The notes below the pieces were generated by a model. The model was not told the DNA's origin and ran no database searches. It worked only from the letters and a program-made list of their open reading frames with translations. Positions 1 to 11,400 of a stretch of DNA of 64,000 bases are shown here, in pieces (positions within the stretch are counted from its first letter, which is position 1; every line of letters begins with the position of its first letter). The translations under genes were made by a program, and so were the position numbers. The stretch comes from Kribbella caucasensis (GTDB taxonomy: Bacteria > Actinomycetota > Actinomycetes > Propionibacteriales > Kribbellaceae), in NCBI RefSeq assembly GCF_004361855.1, contig NZ_SNWQ01000012.1, forward strand, positions 221,804 through 285,803. Direction: 5' to 3'.

Positions 1-310
1 GCAGAACCCAGACCGGATCGCCCGCGGCACCGAGGAACCCGTACTGCGGGTCGTCGGGCACCGCGATCTCGGAGCCGGGCTTCGCCACTAGTTGCACCTC
101 GTCGGGCGCGTACTCGGCGGCGTTCTCCTCATCGTGGACATGCAGGTCGAACGCGCCGTTCTCGAAGGCGATCCCGATCACGTCGACATGACCCTGATCG
201 AGGACGACACAGGGTGCGGCCTGGGCCGGCAGGCCGAGACCGGACAGGGTGAGACCGGACAGGGCGAGGACTGCCGCGGCGGGCAGCGCCACGCGATAAC
301 GCTTGCGCAT
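1..310 (-). CDS. Secreted anchor-M repeat protein, 3' part beyond window
   Basis: About 103 residues are visible; the gene runs off the left edge. The N-terminus MRKRYRVALPAAAVLALSG is a signal peptide ending near AQA. Next comes the start of an actinobacterial surface-anchored (choice-of-anchor M, P_ac_wall-type) repeat: DQGHVDV, then a FLGAAGDPVW segment. The ATG at 310 has GAAAGGA upstream and lies 11 bp after the permease stop, so it is the last visible gene of the zinc operon. It probably presents the repeat on the cell surface. Whether it ends in a membrane or sortase anchor cannot be seen. Confidence 0.8.
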   Translation of the reverse strand, partial: MRKRYRVALPAAAVLALSGLTLSGLGLPAQAAPCVVLDQGHVDVIGIAFENGAFDLHVHDEENAAEYAPDEVQLVAKPGSEIAVPDDPQYGFLGAAGDPVWVL

Positions 311-321
311 TGTTGTTCCTT

Positions 322-1184
322 TCAAGGGCGGGCGGGAAGTGCGGCCGTCGCGATCTTGCGACGGTGGCTGAGCAGGCCGTGCCGGGGCGCGAACACCCAG
401 CAGGCGACGAACACCGCGGTCGCGGTGAGCACGATCAGCCCACCGGCGGCGAGGTTGAACGCGTAGGACAGATAGAGGCCGGTGAGGCCGGACAGGGCGC
501 CGATCGCCGGGGCGATCAGCATCATCCGGCCGATCCGGTCGGTCAGCAGCCGGGCGCAGGCGGCCGGGGTGATCAGCAGGGCGAGGACGAGGATGTTGCC
601 GACGGCCTGGATCGAGATGACGATCGCGATCGTGACCATCGCGTACATGGCCATGTCGAGCCAGAAGATCGGCAGGCCGACGGCGCGGGCGGTCTCGCGG
701 TCGAGGCCGATGGTGACGAACTCCTTGTGCAGGACGCCGGTTGTCAGCAGCAGGACCGCTCCCGCGATCGCGACGGTGATGACGTCGGCGCTGCCGATCC
801 CGAGTACCGAGCCGAAGAGGAACGACTCCAGCGATCCGCCGTACCCGGGGGCGGTGCTCATCACCACGATGCCGAGTCCGAAGGCGGCGGCGAAGAAGAC
901 CCCGATCACGGTGTCCTCCTTGAGCCGGCGGTTCTGCGAGACCACGGCGATCGCGAGGGCGGTGACGAGACCGGCGACGATGCCGCCGACCACCAGGCTG
1001 GTCTGCAGGGCGAACGCGATCGCGATCCCGGGGAAGACCGCGTGCGCGACGGCGTCGCCGATGAACGCCATCCCGCGCAGGGCGACGTGGCTGCCGATCA
1101 CGCCGCAGACGACGCCGGACATCAGGACGACCAGGAACGCGCGCTGCATGAACACGTGCTGCCAGGGTTCGGTGAAGAACTCGA

Positions 1185-1188
<4 letters not shown>
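322..1188 (-). CDS. Zinc-type (anchored-repeat) ABC transporter permease
   Basis: A 288-residue integral membrane protein of the ZnuB/MntB (ABC-3) permease family. Hydrophobic helices run throughout, with the family stretch RGMAFIGDAVAHAVFPG near residue 40 and a basic C-terminus. The GTG at 1188 overlaps the ATPase stop (GTGA). A longer frame to 1251 adds only residues inside the ATPase gene and is rejected. The protein forms the membrane channel for a divalent metal, very likely Zn2+, with the neighbouring ATPase and lipoprotein. Zinc is inferred from the Zur-type box upstream of the operon. Confidence 0.9.
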
Positions 1189-1924
<736 letters not shown>

Positions 1925-1928
<4 letters not shown>

Positions 1929-2767
1929 GGGGTGGTCCTTCTGGTCCGGCGGATGATCAGAGCGACTGCGCCGAGCAGGACGACAGCACCGGCTCCTGTC
2001 GCGATCCACCAGGTCGGGATGTTGTCGTCGGCCGCCGGGATGGTTGCTCCGGCCGTTGCGCTCGGTGTTGCCGACGGGGTCGCGGTCGCGGCGAGGGCGG
2101 TTCGGGGGTCGCCGTCGCCGGCGTACAGGCGGAGGGTGCGGCGGTCGGTGACGGAGGTGCCGTCGGTGAGTTTCGCGGTCATCGCGACGTTGAGCAGATA
2201 GGTGCCCTGGGCATCGAAAGTCCAGTTGCCGTGTACATGGGTGTTGACGTCGATACCGGTCTGCTGCGGGAACGGTTTGCGGCTGTCGAACACGGGTGCG
2301 GGCTTGCCGAAGTCCGAGTTCAGGAACAGCGTGAACGTGCCCGGTCCCTGGACGCCTTCGAGCGACCAGGTGACCTCCCGGTCGACGCGGGACGCGACCT
2401 GCGGGTCCTGCGTGTTCCAGCCCGGCCACACCACGCCGGCCTGCTGGACCTGGGGAATCACCCACACCGGCTGCCCGGCCTTGCCGAGGAACGCGTAGGC
2501 GGGATCGGCCGGTACCGCGACCTTCGACTTGCTGTTGGCCTGGATTACGACGTCCTCCAGCGGTCGCCAGACGGCCGGGTCGACGGTGTCGTCGCGGAGC
2601 TGGATGGTCCACTTGCCGTCGACGAAGCGGGGTCCGAGGTCGACATGCCCGTCCGCGATCACGCTGTTGGTTGCCGGTGGCACCGATTGCGCATCGGCGG
2701 TGGCCGGTAGAACGGTGGCGGTTGGGAGCAGGAGCGTAGTACCGAGGATCGTGCGTAAGGGCTTCAT
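1925..2767 (-). CDS. Membrane-anchored single anchor-M repeat protein
   Basis: 280 residues: a signal peptide (to about residue 26), one surface-anchor repeat (about 35-225) and a C-terminal helix WWIATGAGAVVLLGAVALI followed by RRTRR. The repeat has the family landmarks ADGHVDL, FLGKAGQPVWVIPQ, WPGWNTQ, GPG and the histidine block HVHGNW. A short Ala/Thr/Pro linker precedes the helix. No LPXTG-like motif is visible, so it is probably held by the membrane helix alone. It lies between the binding protein and the ATPase with 4-bp overlaps on both sides. It probably passes or buffers metal at the outer membrane face (inference). Confidence 0.85.
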
Positions 2768-4314
2768 CGGGTCTCCCCGAGGCAGCGTTTCAGCTCGTCG
2801 GCGTTGTGCCGCATCATCGCGACATACGACTGCGCGTGCTCATCGAACGAGTCGCCGTACAGCGAGCAGACCCGCACGTTCTGGTCCTTCGCGACCTGGG
2901 TGAGGACGGAGGCGCGCTGGGCCAGGTTCGGTTCGACGAAGACCGCGGGGACCTTGAGGTTGCGGATCGTCTCGGACAGTTTGCGGACCTGCTCCACACT
3001 CGGCTCCTGGGCGGGGTTGGGTACGACGAACCCGGCGATCGTCATCCCGTACGCCGAGGCGAGGTAGCCGAACGCGTCGTGGGTGGTGATCAGCTGGCGT
3101 CGATCGGTGGGGATCGTGGCCAGCTCGGTGCGGACGTAGGTATCGAGTTCATCGAGCTCGCGGAGGTAGTTCGCGGAGTTGTCGCGGTACACCTGTTCGC
3201 CGTCGGGATCCGCGCTGATCAACGTGTCTCGCATCAACTGCACGTAGGCCTTCGCGTTCGCGACGTCCTCCCACAGGTGCGGATCGATCTCGCCGTGCAC
3301 GTGCTTGCCGAGAACCGCCTGCGGAAGCTGATGGATCTGCGCGCCAGGTTTGCCGAGGAACGCGAACCGCGGATCGTCCGGAACCGTCGCCAGCGCCTTG
3401 TTCGGTACGTCGATGACGACCTGCCCGGCCGGTACTTCGGACTGGGCGGCGCCGATCTTCTTGGCATCGGAGTATGCGGTGAGCCGGCCGCTGTCGAGGT
3501 CGACCGTGAGGTCGGTGTGCCCGTCGTCGAGGACGGTCGCGGTCCCGCCGGCGGCCGGTTTGACCGTGTGCGGGTCGACCCCGACGGCGAAGGTGAACGT
3601 GCCCGTGCCGAGCGGCTGCAGTGGTTTGCCGCCACCGATATCGAGGGCTCCGGTGAGAGTCAGGTGGTAGATCCCGGGTTTGGTGAACGCCCAGTTGAGA
3701 TGCGTGTGCGCGGCCGGCGGGAGCGTCGTACTGTCCTGCGGTCCGAGGCCGTCGGTGGAGTCGAAGTACCGATCCGGCTGGCCGAGCGACTCGGTCAGGT
3801 ACGCGACGAGCTGGCCGGGGCCGTCGAGCTTGGTCGCGGTCAGCTGGACCGAGGAGGTCCGGGTCGCGCCGCGCTCCTTGCCGGTACCGCGGACCCGCAG
3901 GCCGAGCCAGAGCACGTCCAGCCCGATGTTCTCCACCAGCGGGATCACGTGTGCGCCGTACGACTCGGCCGCCTCCGCCAGCGACACGTTCGGGGTGCCT
4001 TCGGGGGCGTTCGAGTCGATCGTTTTGATCAACGACTGCGGTTCGAGCAGCAGATGATTCGTGAACGTCACATCCGCCTTGGCGACTCGCTTCGCATCCG
4101 CCGGCGTCGGCTCATACGAATGCGGATCCCCACCCGCGGGCACCAGCGACGACGCAGCCACCCGATCCCCACCAACCCGCTGCGCCAGATCAGCCAAGAT
4201 CTCGGTAGTCGCCACCACATTCAACTTCCCACCGGAAGCGCTGCTCGCTCCCGAACACCCAGCCAGTAGTGCGAACGCAACCGCCGCACCAATCACCCGC
4301 CCACCGCGCCTCAC
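2764..4314 (-). CDS. Zinc-type substrate-binding lipoprotein with inserted anchor-M domain
   Basis: 516 residues. The GTG at 4314 overlaps the upstream stop (GTGA) and gives a short lipoprotein signal with lipobox LLAGC (Cys20). A TroA/ZnuA fold starts at about residue 30 (NVVATTEILADLAQ, DPHSYEP) and resumes at about residue 350 (HVHGEIDPHLWEDV, EPN, YGDSFDE), keeping candidate His/Glu/Asp metal ligands. Between the halves are about 240 residues of anchor-M sequence in permuted order: the WLGL...GPG...HTHLNW half comes before the GHTDL...FLGKPG half. Ordinary ZnuA proteins are about 300 residues. The role is capture of Zn2+ for the permease. An upstream extension of the frame to 4476 was rejected. 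Confidence 0.9.
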   Translation of the reverse strand: MRRGGRVIGAAVAFALLAGCSGASSASGGKLNVVATTEILADLAQRVGGDRVAASSLVPAGGDPHSYEPTPADAKRVAKADVTFTNHLLLEPQSLIKTIDSNAPEGTPNVSLAEAAESYGAHVIPLVENIGLDVLWLGLRVRGTGKERGATRTSSVQLTATKLDGPGQLVAYLTESLGQPDRYFDSTDGLGPQDSTTLPPAAHTHLNWAFTKPGIYHLTLTGALDIGGGKPLQPLGTGTFTFAVGVDPHTVKPAAGGTATVLDDGHTDLTVDLDSGRLTAYSDAKKIGAAQSEVPAGQVVIDVPNKALATVPDDPRFAFLGKPGAQIHQLPQAVLGKHVHGEIDPHLWEDVANAKAYVQLMRDTLISADPDGEQVYRDNSANYLRELDELDTYVRTELATIPTDRRQLITTHDAFGYLASAYGMTIAGFVVPNPAQEPSVEQVRKLSETIRNLKVPAVFVEPNLAQRASVLTQVAKDQNVRVCSLYGDSFDEHAQSYVAMMRHNADELKRCLGETR

Positions 4315-6815
4315 GCCGCACCCCCGGACTCCTGGTCCGAGGACTGCACGCCAGCCGGCCGCGCGACCGCACGCCGCCGAACGACAACCAGCAGCACGGT
4401 CCCGAGGATGACCAGCAAGACACCACCCGCGACCCACCCCAGCCCAGCCGACCCACCGGTCGTCGCCAACCGGCACCCACCCGCGGCGGGCGCGGCTGCG
4501 GCAATGTCACCTGCGAGCGGGGCGGCTGCGGGCGCGCCGCCGCCGCTTGGGGACGTGCTGCCGACCTCGAAGGTGAGGGTTGCTGTGTCGGTGGATTGTT
4601 GGCCGGTGGTGAGGGTTGCGGTGTGGGTGAAGCGGACCTTGTAGGTGCCGGGTTTGGTGAAGGACCAGTTGCCGTGGGCGTGGGTGCCGAGGGGGATGCG
4701 GTAGGTGTCGGGCAGACCGTCGCCGCTGTCGAAGAGGACCTTGGGCTGGCCGAAGGAGTCGAACTCGAAGATCGCCAACCGGCCGGGACCGTCGACCTTC
4801 TCGAGCTTCCAGTCGACGCCGCCGGAGACCTGCGCGGCCGACAGCTCCTCGGTGTTCCAGCCGAGCCAGACCACCCCGTCCTTCTGCGTCTGCGGTATCT
4901 GCCACAACGGCGAACCAGCCGCACCGAGGAACCCGAACGCCCCACCCGGCGCCGTCGTCTTCGCCGCATCCGTCAACCGCACCACCACTCGCAACGGATC
5001 ACGCCAGACCAACGACCCGGCCCTCGTCCCGTCCTTGATCCGCGACACCAGCGATCCACCTTCCAGCCGTACGGCGTAATCCGCGTGCCCCGAGCTCAAC
5101 GTCGTACCGGCCGGCGCCGATGTGGTCGCCGCTGGTGAAGGCGTCGACGATGCGGCAGCCGTCGAGGAGGTCGCCGACGGTGTGGACGTGACCACGCACG
5201 GACGCAGAGTCGGCGTGGTGCCAATCGGCTGGGTCGTCGCCGAGTTAGTTGGCGCATCACCAGTGGGCGTGGGGACGGTGGTCGGCTGACCCGGGCTGCT
5301 CGGTGTGCTTGTGGGCTGGGTAGTCGGTGGAGTGGCTGGTGGAGTGGAGACCGGGGGAGTGGTGGGCGGCGGTCCGCTCGGGCAGAGCGCGGCGAGGTCC
5401 GTCGCGCCGACTGCCACCGGCAGGGTCGCGGTGTCTCTCAGCCGCTGACCAGTCTTGGTCGTCGCCGAGTACGTGAAGGTGAGCTTGTAGATGCCCTGCT
5501 TGGTGAACGCCCAGTTCCCGTGTGCGTGCGTCGGCTCCGCCAGCGTGATCGCCTGCGGCAGCGCCTTCCCACTGTCGAACGAGACCAGCGGCCCACCGAA
5601 CTGGTCGAACTGGTAGACCGCTGCCTTCCCCGGCCCCTGCACCTTGTCCAGCGACCACTTCACCGGACCCGACAACGCCGCGTAGTCCACCGACTCGGTG
5701 TTCCAGCCCGCCCACAACAGGTCCTCAGCCTGCGTCTGCGGGATCTGCCAGACCGTCGCCCCGGCAGCCCCGAGAAACCTGTACGCCGCCGAGTCCGGCA
5801 CCCGCTCATCCGCCGACGGCCGCACGTGGAACGCAACAGTCCCCGGATCACGCCAGACCACAGCTCCGCCGGTCCCGTCCTTCACCTGGAACCGCAGCCG
5901 CCCGTTCACCGTCCGCGCCGCGACATCCACATGGCCGACCCCCAGCACCGCACTCACACAAGCCGGCGGAGGAGTGCTCGGCGGAGTAGAAGGCGGCGTG
6001 GTGGGCTGGGTCGTCGGTGGGGTCGTCGGCGATGTGGTGGGCGGGGTCGTTGGCGGACTGGTCGGTGGTGTCGTCGGAGGAGACGTGGGCGGGGACGTAG
6101 GGGGCGTGGTGGTCGGGGGAGTCGGCGGCTCATAAGGCCCGACTACGAACGTGTACACAACCGGCCCCGACGACACCCGTACGCCGGCCGCCGTGGTCGC
6201 CGCCGCCTCGAACGTCAGCTTGTACGTCCCCAGCTTCGTGAACGCCCAGTTCGCATGCACATGCCGCCCGAGCGGCTGCCGCAGCGTTCTGATCCCCGGA
6301 TCCACCGAACTGAACAACCGCGGCACAGCCCCGGTGAACTCGTCGTAGTTGAAGAACACCTCGACGTTCCCCGGCCCCTGACTCCCCAGCAGCGTCAGCT
6401 CGACAACGTCGTCCCGGAACGCACCCGCCGGAAGAGTCTCCGTGTCCCACCCCGGCCAGATCAGCTCCGGATCCTGCGACTCCGGCGCGATCCAGACGAA
6501 CTCACCCGGCGCTCCCAGGAACGCGAACGCCGGCGCATCCGGCAGTTCGACCTTGGCCGACCCCTTGTCCTCCAGGTTGAAGATCAACCCGGCCGGGTCC
6601 GCCTCGCGGTACTCCCCGGAGTTCCCGATCCGGGTGTTCAGCTTCAGCGCCGACCCGTCGTACGTCGTGTGCAATGCATCGGTGTGCACAGCCCGCAGTA
6701 CCTCTGGGGTCGGCGCGGCGGCCTCGGAGTACGAGGACACGGCCCAGGGAATCAGCAGCAGGAGGGCGGCGAAGGGCAGCAGGACGCGACGAAATTCAAC
6801 GTGAGTGGCGGTCAC
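4311..6815 (-). CDS. Cell-wall-anchored protein with three anchor-M repeats
   Basis: 834 residues from the GTG at 6815. An N-terminal signal (LLPFAALLLLIPWAVSSYS) is followed by three anchor-M repeats of about 170 residues, separated by long Thr/Pro-rich linkers suited to spanning peptidoglycan. Each repeat ends in an H-x-H-x-N-W-x-F block; repeats 2 and 3 also carry G-H-x-D. The C-terminus has LATTGG, a hydrophobic helix and RRR, which resembles an LAXTG (class E type) sorting signal. It is the first gene of the zinc operon, 22 bp from the Zur-type box. The likely role is surface zinc capture handed on to the lipoprotein. Earlier TTG starts would lie inside the operator. Confidence 0.88.
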   Translation of the reverse strand: MTATHVEFRRVLLPFAALLLLIPWAVSSYSEAAAPTPEVLRAVHTDALHTTYDGSALKLNTRIGNSGEYREADPAGLIFNLEDKGSAKVELPDAPAFAFLGAPGEFVWIAPESQDPELIWPGWDTETLPAGAFRDDVVELTLLGSQGPGNVEVFFNYDEFTGAVPRLFSSVDPGIRTLRQPLGRHVHANWAFTKLGTYKLTFEAAATTAAGVRVSSGPVVYTFVVGPYEPPTPPTTTPPTSPPTSPPTTPPTSPPTTPPTTSPTTPPTTQPTTPPSTPPSTPPPACVSAVLGVGHVDVAARTVNGRLRFQVKDGTGGAVVWRDPGTVAFHVRPSADERVPDSAAYRFLGAAGATVWQIPQTQAEDLLWAGWNTESVDYAALSGPVKWSLDKVQGPGKAAVYQFDQFGGPLVSFDSGKALPQAITLAEPTHAHGNWAFTKQGIYKLTFTYSATTKTGQRLRDTATLPVAVGATDLAALCPSGPPPTTPPVSTPPATPPTTQPTSTPSSPGQPTTVPTPTGDAPTNSATTQPIGTTPTLRPCVVTSTPSATSSTAAASSTPSPAATTSAPAGTTLSSGHADYAVRLEGGSLVSRIKDGTRAGSLVWRDPLRVVVRLTDAAKTTAPGGAFGFLGAAGSPLWQIPQTQKDGVVWLGWNTEELSAAQVSGGVDWKLEKVDGPGRLAIFEFDSFGQPKVLFDSGDGLPDTYRIPLGTHAHGNWSFTKPGTYKVRFTHTATLTTGQQSTDTATLTFEVGSTSPSGGGAPAAAPLAGDIAAAAPAAGGCRLATTGGSAGLGWVAGGVLLVILGTVLLVVVRRRAVARPAGVQSSDQESGGAA
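5955..6130 (-). repeat. Thr/Pro-rich coding repeat (wall-spanning linker)
   Basis: Low-complexity tandem codons for PPT, SPP and TTP units inside the three-repeat wall protein, joining repeats 1 and 2. A shorter Thr/Pro/Ser linker joins repeats 2 and 3 (about 5110-5370). Such linkers are typical of proteins that cross actinobacterial peptidoglycan, and copy number may vary by slippage. Confidence 0.8.
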
Positions 6816-6836
6816 AGCACGGCACCTTAGCTGAAC

Positions 6837-6851
6837 CGACAATCATTTTCA
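6837..6851 (-). promoter_or_regulatory. Zur-type operator
   Basis: On the minus strand this reads TGAAAATGATTGTCG. It matches the remembered actinobacterial Zur consensus TGAAAATGATTTTCA at 13 of 15 positions. It sits 22-36 bp upstream of the chosen GTG of the wall-protein gene, where bound repressor would block transcription. It implies repression of the whole operon when zinc is sufficient. Confidence 0.75.
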
Positions 6852-7157
6852 TTAACTCAAATTTGTGACGCCTCGAATACCGCCGCGCGGTGCCGAAAAG
6901 TCGTGACGGTCCCTGGCGGCCACCAGGTCCCCAGACCGGATTTCCCGTCTGAGCGGGGTGGTGGGTAGACTGTTTTGGTTGCCTCGGCGAGGGACGCCCC
7001 CCGGACAAAGCCTCACGGCCTGGCGGGCGCGGCTCCGTGATCGACGCGGTGGTTCGTTGCCTGACCCCATCAGGGAGTCAAGACGTGCCCGCTGAGGCCG
7101 GCAACCGGTTCCACCCCTAGACAACAGATCACCGCAACGCTTGAGGGAGTTCAGCTC
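6852..7157. other. Intergenic leader between zinc operon and rplY
   Basis: About 306 bp without a convincing gene. It holds the divergent promoters. GAGGGAG at 7143-7149 is the rplY ribosome binding site. GGTAGACTG near 6966 could be a -10 region for rplY, which would give a leader of roughly 180 nt with GC-rich short hairpins. I see no recognised riboswitch. Confidence 0.4.
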
Positions 7158-7805
7158 GTGGCCGAGGTCAAGATCCAAGCCGAGTCGCGCACGGAGTTCG
7201 GCAAGGGTGCTGCCCGCCGAATCCGCCGGGACAACAAGGTGCCAGCCGTTCTGTACGGCCACGGCACGGACCCGGTGCACATCACGCTGCCCGGTCACGA
7301 CACCATGCTCGCCCTGAAGACCGCCAACGCCCTGTTGCTGATCGAGGTCGAGGGCAGCGAGAGCCTGCTGGCGCTGCCGAAGCAGGTCCAGCGCGACCCG
7401 CTCAAGGGCACCATCGAGCACGTCGACCTGGTCATCGTGAAGCGCGGTGAGAAGGTCCAGGTCGAGATCGCCGTTCACCTCGAGGGCGAGGCGGTCAGCG
7501 ACACCCTGGTCGTCACCGAGCACGCCACCATCCTGGTCGAGGCCGAGGCGACCCACATTCCGGACGGTGTGACCGTGTCGATCGAGGGCCTCGACGCCGG
7601 CGCCCAGATCCACGCCTCGGACATCAAGCTGCCGGTCGGTACGACGCTGGCGATCGAGCCGGACACCCTGATCGTGAACGTGACCGCGGCCCAGACCGCC
7701 GAGCAGGTCGAGGCCGAGCTGGCCGAGGCCACCGCCGAGGCGAGCGGCGAGACCGCGCCGGTCGCTGAGCCGGCCGAGGAGCCGGTCGGCGCCGCGGCGG
7801 AGTGA
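7158..7805 (+). CDS. rplY: 50S ribosomal protein L25/general stress protein Ctc
   Basis: 215 residues. It has the L25 N-terminal domain (RTEFGKGAARRIRRDNKVPAVLYG) that binds 5S rRNA, then the TL5/Ctc C-terminal domain and an acidic Ala/Glu-rich tail. The length fits the long Ctc form. The GTG at 7158 follows GAGGGAG by eight bases. It is followed after 50 bp by pth, a common actinobacterial arrangement linking ribosome function with peptidyl-tRNA recycling. Confidence 0.96.
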   Translation: MAEVKIQAESRTEFGKGAARRIRRDNKVPAVLYGHGTDPVHITLPGHDTMLALKTANALLLIEVEGSESLLALPKQVQRDPLKGTIEHVDLVIVKRGEKVQVEIAVHLEGEAVSDTLVVTEHATILVEAEATHIPDGVTVSIEGLDAGAQIHASDIKLPVGTTLAIEPDTLIVNVTAAQTAEQVEAELAEATAEASGETAPVAEPAEEPVGAAAE

Positions 7806-7855
7806 CCATCGTCAAGCAAGCCTCAAGCGCTAGGTAGGGAAGGGGCCGGGATCCG

Positions 7856-8431
7856 GTGGCGGACGACGTGTGGTTGGTCGTCGGGCTGGGGAATCCCGGC
7901 CCTTCCTATGCCAAGACCCGGCACAACGTCGGTCACCTGGTCGCCGACGAACTGGCCGCCCGGACCGGCGGTAACTTCAAGCAGCACAAGCAGGTCCGGG
8001 CCGAGGTGATCGAGACCCGGATCGGCGGGATCCGGGCGGTACTGGCCAAGCCCAGGTCGTACATGAACGAGTCCGGCGGCCCGGTGTCGGGGCTGCTGAA
8101 GTTCTTCAAGGTCACACCCGCCACACTGGTGGTCGTGCACGACGAGCTGGACATCGACTTCGGCACCCTGCGGGCCAAGTTCGGCGGTGGCGACAACGGC
8201 CACAACGGGCTGAAGTCGATCCGTAAATCACTTGGCACCGGCGACTACTATCGAATCCGGTTCGGTGTGGGCCGTCCGCCGGGCCGGCAGAATCCCGCCG
8301 ATTTCGTGCTGAACGAGTTCTCCTCGACCGAACGCAAGGATCTGCCGTTCGCGGTCGACCGCACCGCCGACGCGGTGGAGTCGCTGCTGGCCGACGGCCT
8401 CGAAGTCACCCAAGGCAAGTACAACTCGTGA
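7856..8431 (+). CDS. pth: Peptidyl-tRNA hydrolase
   Basis: 191 residues, the standard size for the enzyme that cleaves peptidyl-tRNA released from stalled ribosomes. Motifs are GLGNPGPSYAKTRHNVG at the N-terminus (with the catalytic His), KPRSYMNESG, HDELDIDFG and GGDNGHNGLKSI. The start is GTG at 7856, following AGGGAAGGGG. It lies between rplY and mfd. Confidence 0.97.
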   Translation: MADDVWLVVGLGNPGPSYAKTRHNVGHLVADELAARTGGNFKQHKQVRAEVIETRIGGIRAVLAKPRSYMNESGGPVSGLLKFFKVTPATLVVVHDELDIDFGTLRAKFGGGDNGHNGLKSIRKSLGTGDYYRIRFGVGRPPGRQNPADFVLNEFSSTERKDLPFAVDRTADAVESLLADGLEVTQGKYNS

Positions 8432-8444
8432 GGTTGGACAACTC

Positions 8445-11400
8445 GTGAAACTGGCCGGTCTGGTCGACACCCTGCTCACCGATCCGGTGGTCGCCGAGGC
8501 CGTTCGTGACGCTCGCGGCGAGGACGTCACGACGCTCGACCTGAGCGCGCCCGGACCGATCCGGCCGGTGCTGCTCGCCGCACTCGCCGCCGCCCGGAAC
8601 GGCGCGGACCGCCCGGTGCTCGCGGTGACCGCGACCTTCCGTGAGGCCGAGGAACTCACCGAGGCGCTGCAGTGCCTGGTCGAGCCCGGCACGGTCGCCT
8701 ACTACCCGGCCTGGGAGACCCTGCCGCACGAGCGCCTTTCGCCCCGGTCCGACACGGTCGGCCGTCGCCTCGCCGTACTGCGGCGCCTGGTGCACCCGGA
8801 TCCGTCGGACGAGACCACCGGGCCGATCAAGATCCTGGTCGCCCCCGTGCGATCCGTGCTGCAGCCCCAGGTCGCCGGGCTGGCCGACCTCAAACCGGTT
8901 CAGCTGCACGTCGGCGACACCATGGAGCTCGACGACGTGGTCGAGCGGCTCTCCGGGGCCGCCTATCACCGGGTGGATCTGGTCGAGCGGCGCGGGGAGT
9001 TCGCCGTCCGGGGCGGCATCATCGACGTCTTCCCGCCGACCGAGGAGCACCCGCTGCGGGTCGACTTCTTCGGCGACGAGGTGGAGGAGGTCCGGTACTT
9101 CGCGGTCGCCGACCAGCGGTCCCTGGAGATCGCCCAGCACGGTCTGTGGGCGCCTCCGTGCCGGGAGTTGCTGCTGACCGACGAGGTGCGCTCGCGGGCC
9201 GGAGTACTGGCCAAGGAACACCCTGAACTGGCCGAGTTGTTCGAGAAACTCGCCGAGGGACACGCGGTCGAGGGGATGGAGTCGCTCGCGCCCGTCCTGG
9301 TCGACGACATGGAGTTGCTGGTCGACCTGATGCCGGCCGGGACGCATGTCGTGGTCAGCGATCCCGAGCGGGTCCGGGCCCGGGCGCACGACCTGGTCGC
9401 GACGAGCCAGGAGTTCCTGGAGGCGTCCTGGGCGGCCGCGGCCGGTGGTGGCCAGGCGCCGATCGACCTGGGCGCGGCGGCGTACATCTCGCTTGCGGAC
9501 GTCCGTACGCACGCGCTGGACCAGGGCCTGGCCTGGTGGAGCTTCTCGCCGTTCGCGGCGGCTCCGACCGATGCGCCGGAGCTGCGGGACTCGATGGGCG
9601 AGCGGGTGTCGTTCGAGATCGACACCGACGCGGGTGCGGTGCGGAGCAGGGCGGTCGCGGCGCACGAGGTGAACCCGTACCGCGGTGAGACCGCCGCCGC
9701 CGTCGAGGACGTTCGCGGCTGGCTGCGCGACGGCTGGCGCGTGGTCTGCGTGACCGAGGGACACGGTCCGGCCCAGCGGCTGGCCGAGGTGTTCGCCGAG
9801 GCGGAGCTGCCGGCCCGGGCGGTCGACGCGATCGAGGCGATCCCCGAACCGGGCGTCGTACTGATCTCGCAGGGCGCGCTGGAGCAGGGGTTCATTGCCG
9901 ACGGCATCAAGTTCGCGGTGCTCACCGAGAACGACCTGGTCGGCCAGCGAACGATGGCCGAACGGCGTTCCCAGCAACGGATGCCGAGCCGCCGGAAGAA
10001 GACGATCGACCCGTTGGAGCTCGGCCCGGGCGACTACGTCGTGCACGAGCAGCACGGCGTCGGCCGGTACGTCGAGATGATGCAGCGGACCGTCGGCACC
10101 GGCGCGCAGAAGACCACCCGCGAGTACGTCGTGATCGAGTTCGCGCCGAGCAAGCGCGGCCAGCCCGGCGACCGGTTGTACGTGCCGACCGACCAGCTCG
10201 ACCAGGTCACCCGGTACGTCGGCGGCGAGCAGCCCACCCTCGACAAGATGGGTGGCGGCGACTGGGCCAAGCGCAAGGGCCGCGCCCGCAAGGCCGTCCG
10301 CCAGATCGCCGGCGAGCTGATCAAGCTGTACGCCGCGCGGCAGGCGACCAAGGGGCACGCGTTCGCCAAGGACACCCCGTGGCAGAGCGAGCTCGAGGAC
10401 GCGTTCCCGTTCGTCGAGACGCCGGACCAGCTGGCCACGATCGACGACGTGAAACGCGACATGGAGCGGGTCACGCCGATGGACCGGATCGTCTGCGGTG
10501 ACGTCGGCTACGGGAAGACCGAGATCGCCGTCCGGGCTGCCTTCAAGGCGGTCCAGGACGGCAAGCAGGCCGCGGTTCTGGTGCCGACCACGTTGCTGGT
10601 TCAGCAGCACTACGCGACCTTCGCCGAGCGGTACGCCGCCTTCCCGGTGAACGTGGCGCCGTTGTCGCGGTTCCAGACCGACAAGGAGGCGAAGTCCGCG
10701 CTCGACGGGCTCGCGGACGGTTCGGTCGACGTGGTGATCGGCACCCACCGGTTGCTCAGCGGCGAGGTGCAGTTCAAGGATCTCGGGCTGGTGATCGTCG
10801 ACGAGGAGCAGCGGTTCGGCGTCGAGCACAAGGAACAGCTGAAGCGGCTGCGGACCGCGGTCGACGTACTGACCATGTCCGCGACCCCGATCCCGCGGAC
10901 GCTGGAGATGTCGATCACCGGGATCCGGGAGATGTCGACGATCGCCACCCCGCCGGAGGAACGCCACCCGGTGCTGACCTTCGTCGGCGCGTACGACGAG
11001 GGCCAGGTGACCGCCGCGATCCGGCGTGAACTGCTCCGCGAGGGCCAGGTCTTCTTCGTCCACAACCGGGTCAACACGATCGAGAAGGCGGCCGCCCGGA
11101 TCCGTCAGCTCGTCCCCGAGGCCCGGGTTTCGGTCGCGCACGGCCAGATGCCCGAGCATCACCTCGAGCAGGTCATCCAGGGCTTCTGGGAGAAGCAGTC
11201 CGACGTCATCGTCTGTACCACGATCGTCGAGTCCGGGATCGACATCTCGAACGCGAACACCCTGATCGTGGAGCGGTCCGACCTGCTCGGCCTGTCCCAG
11301 CTGCACCAGCTCCGCGGCCGCGTCGGCCGGGGTCGGGAGCGCGCCTACGCGTACTTCTTCTTCCCGCCGGAGAAGCCGCTCACCGAGACCGCGCACGACC

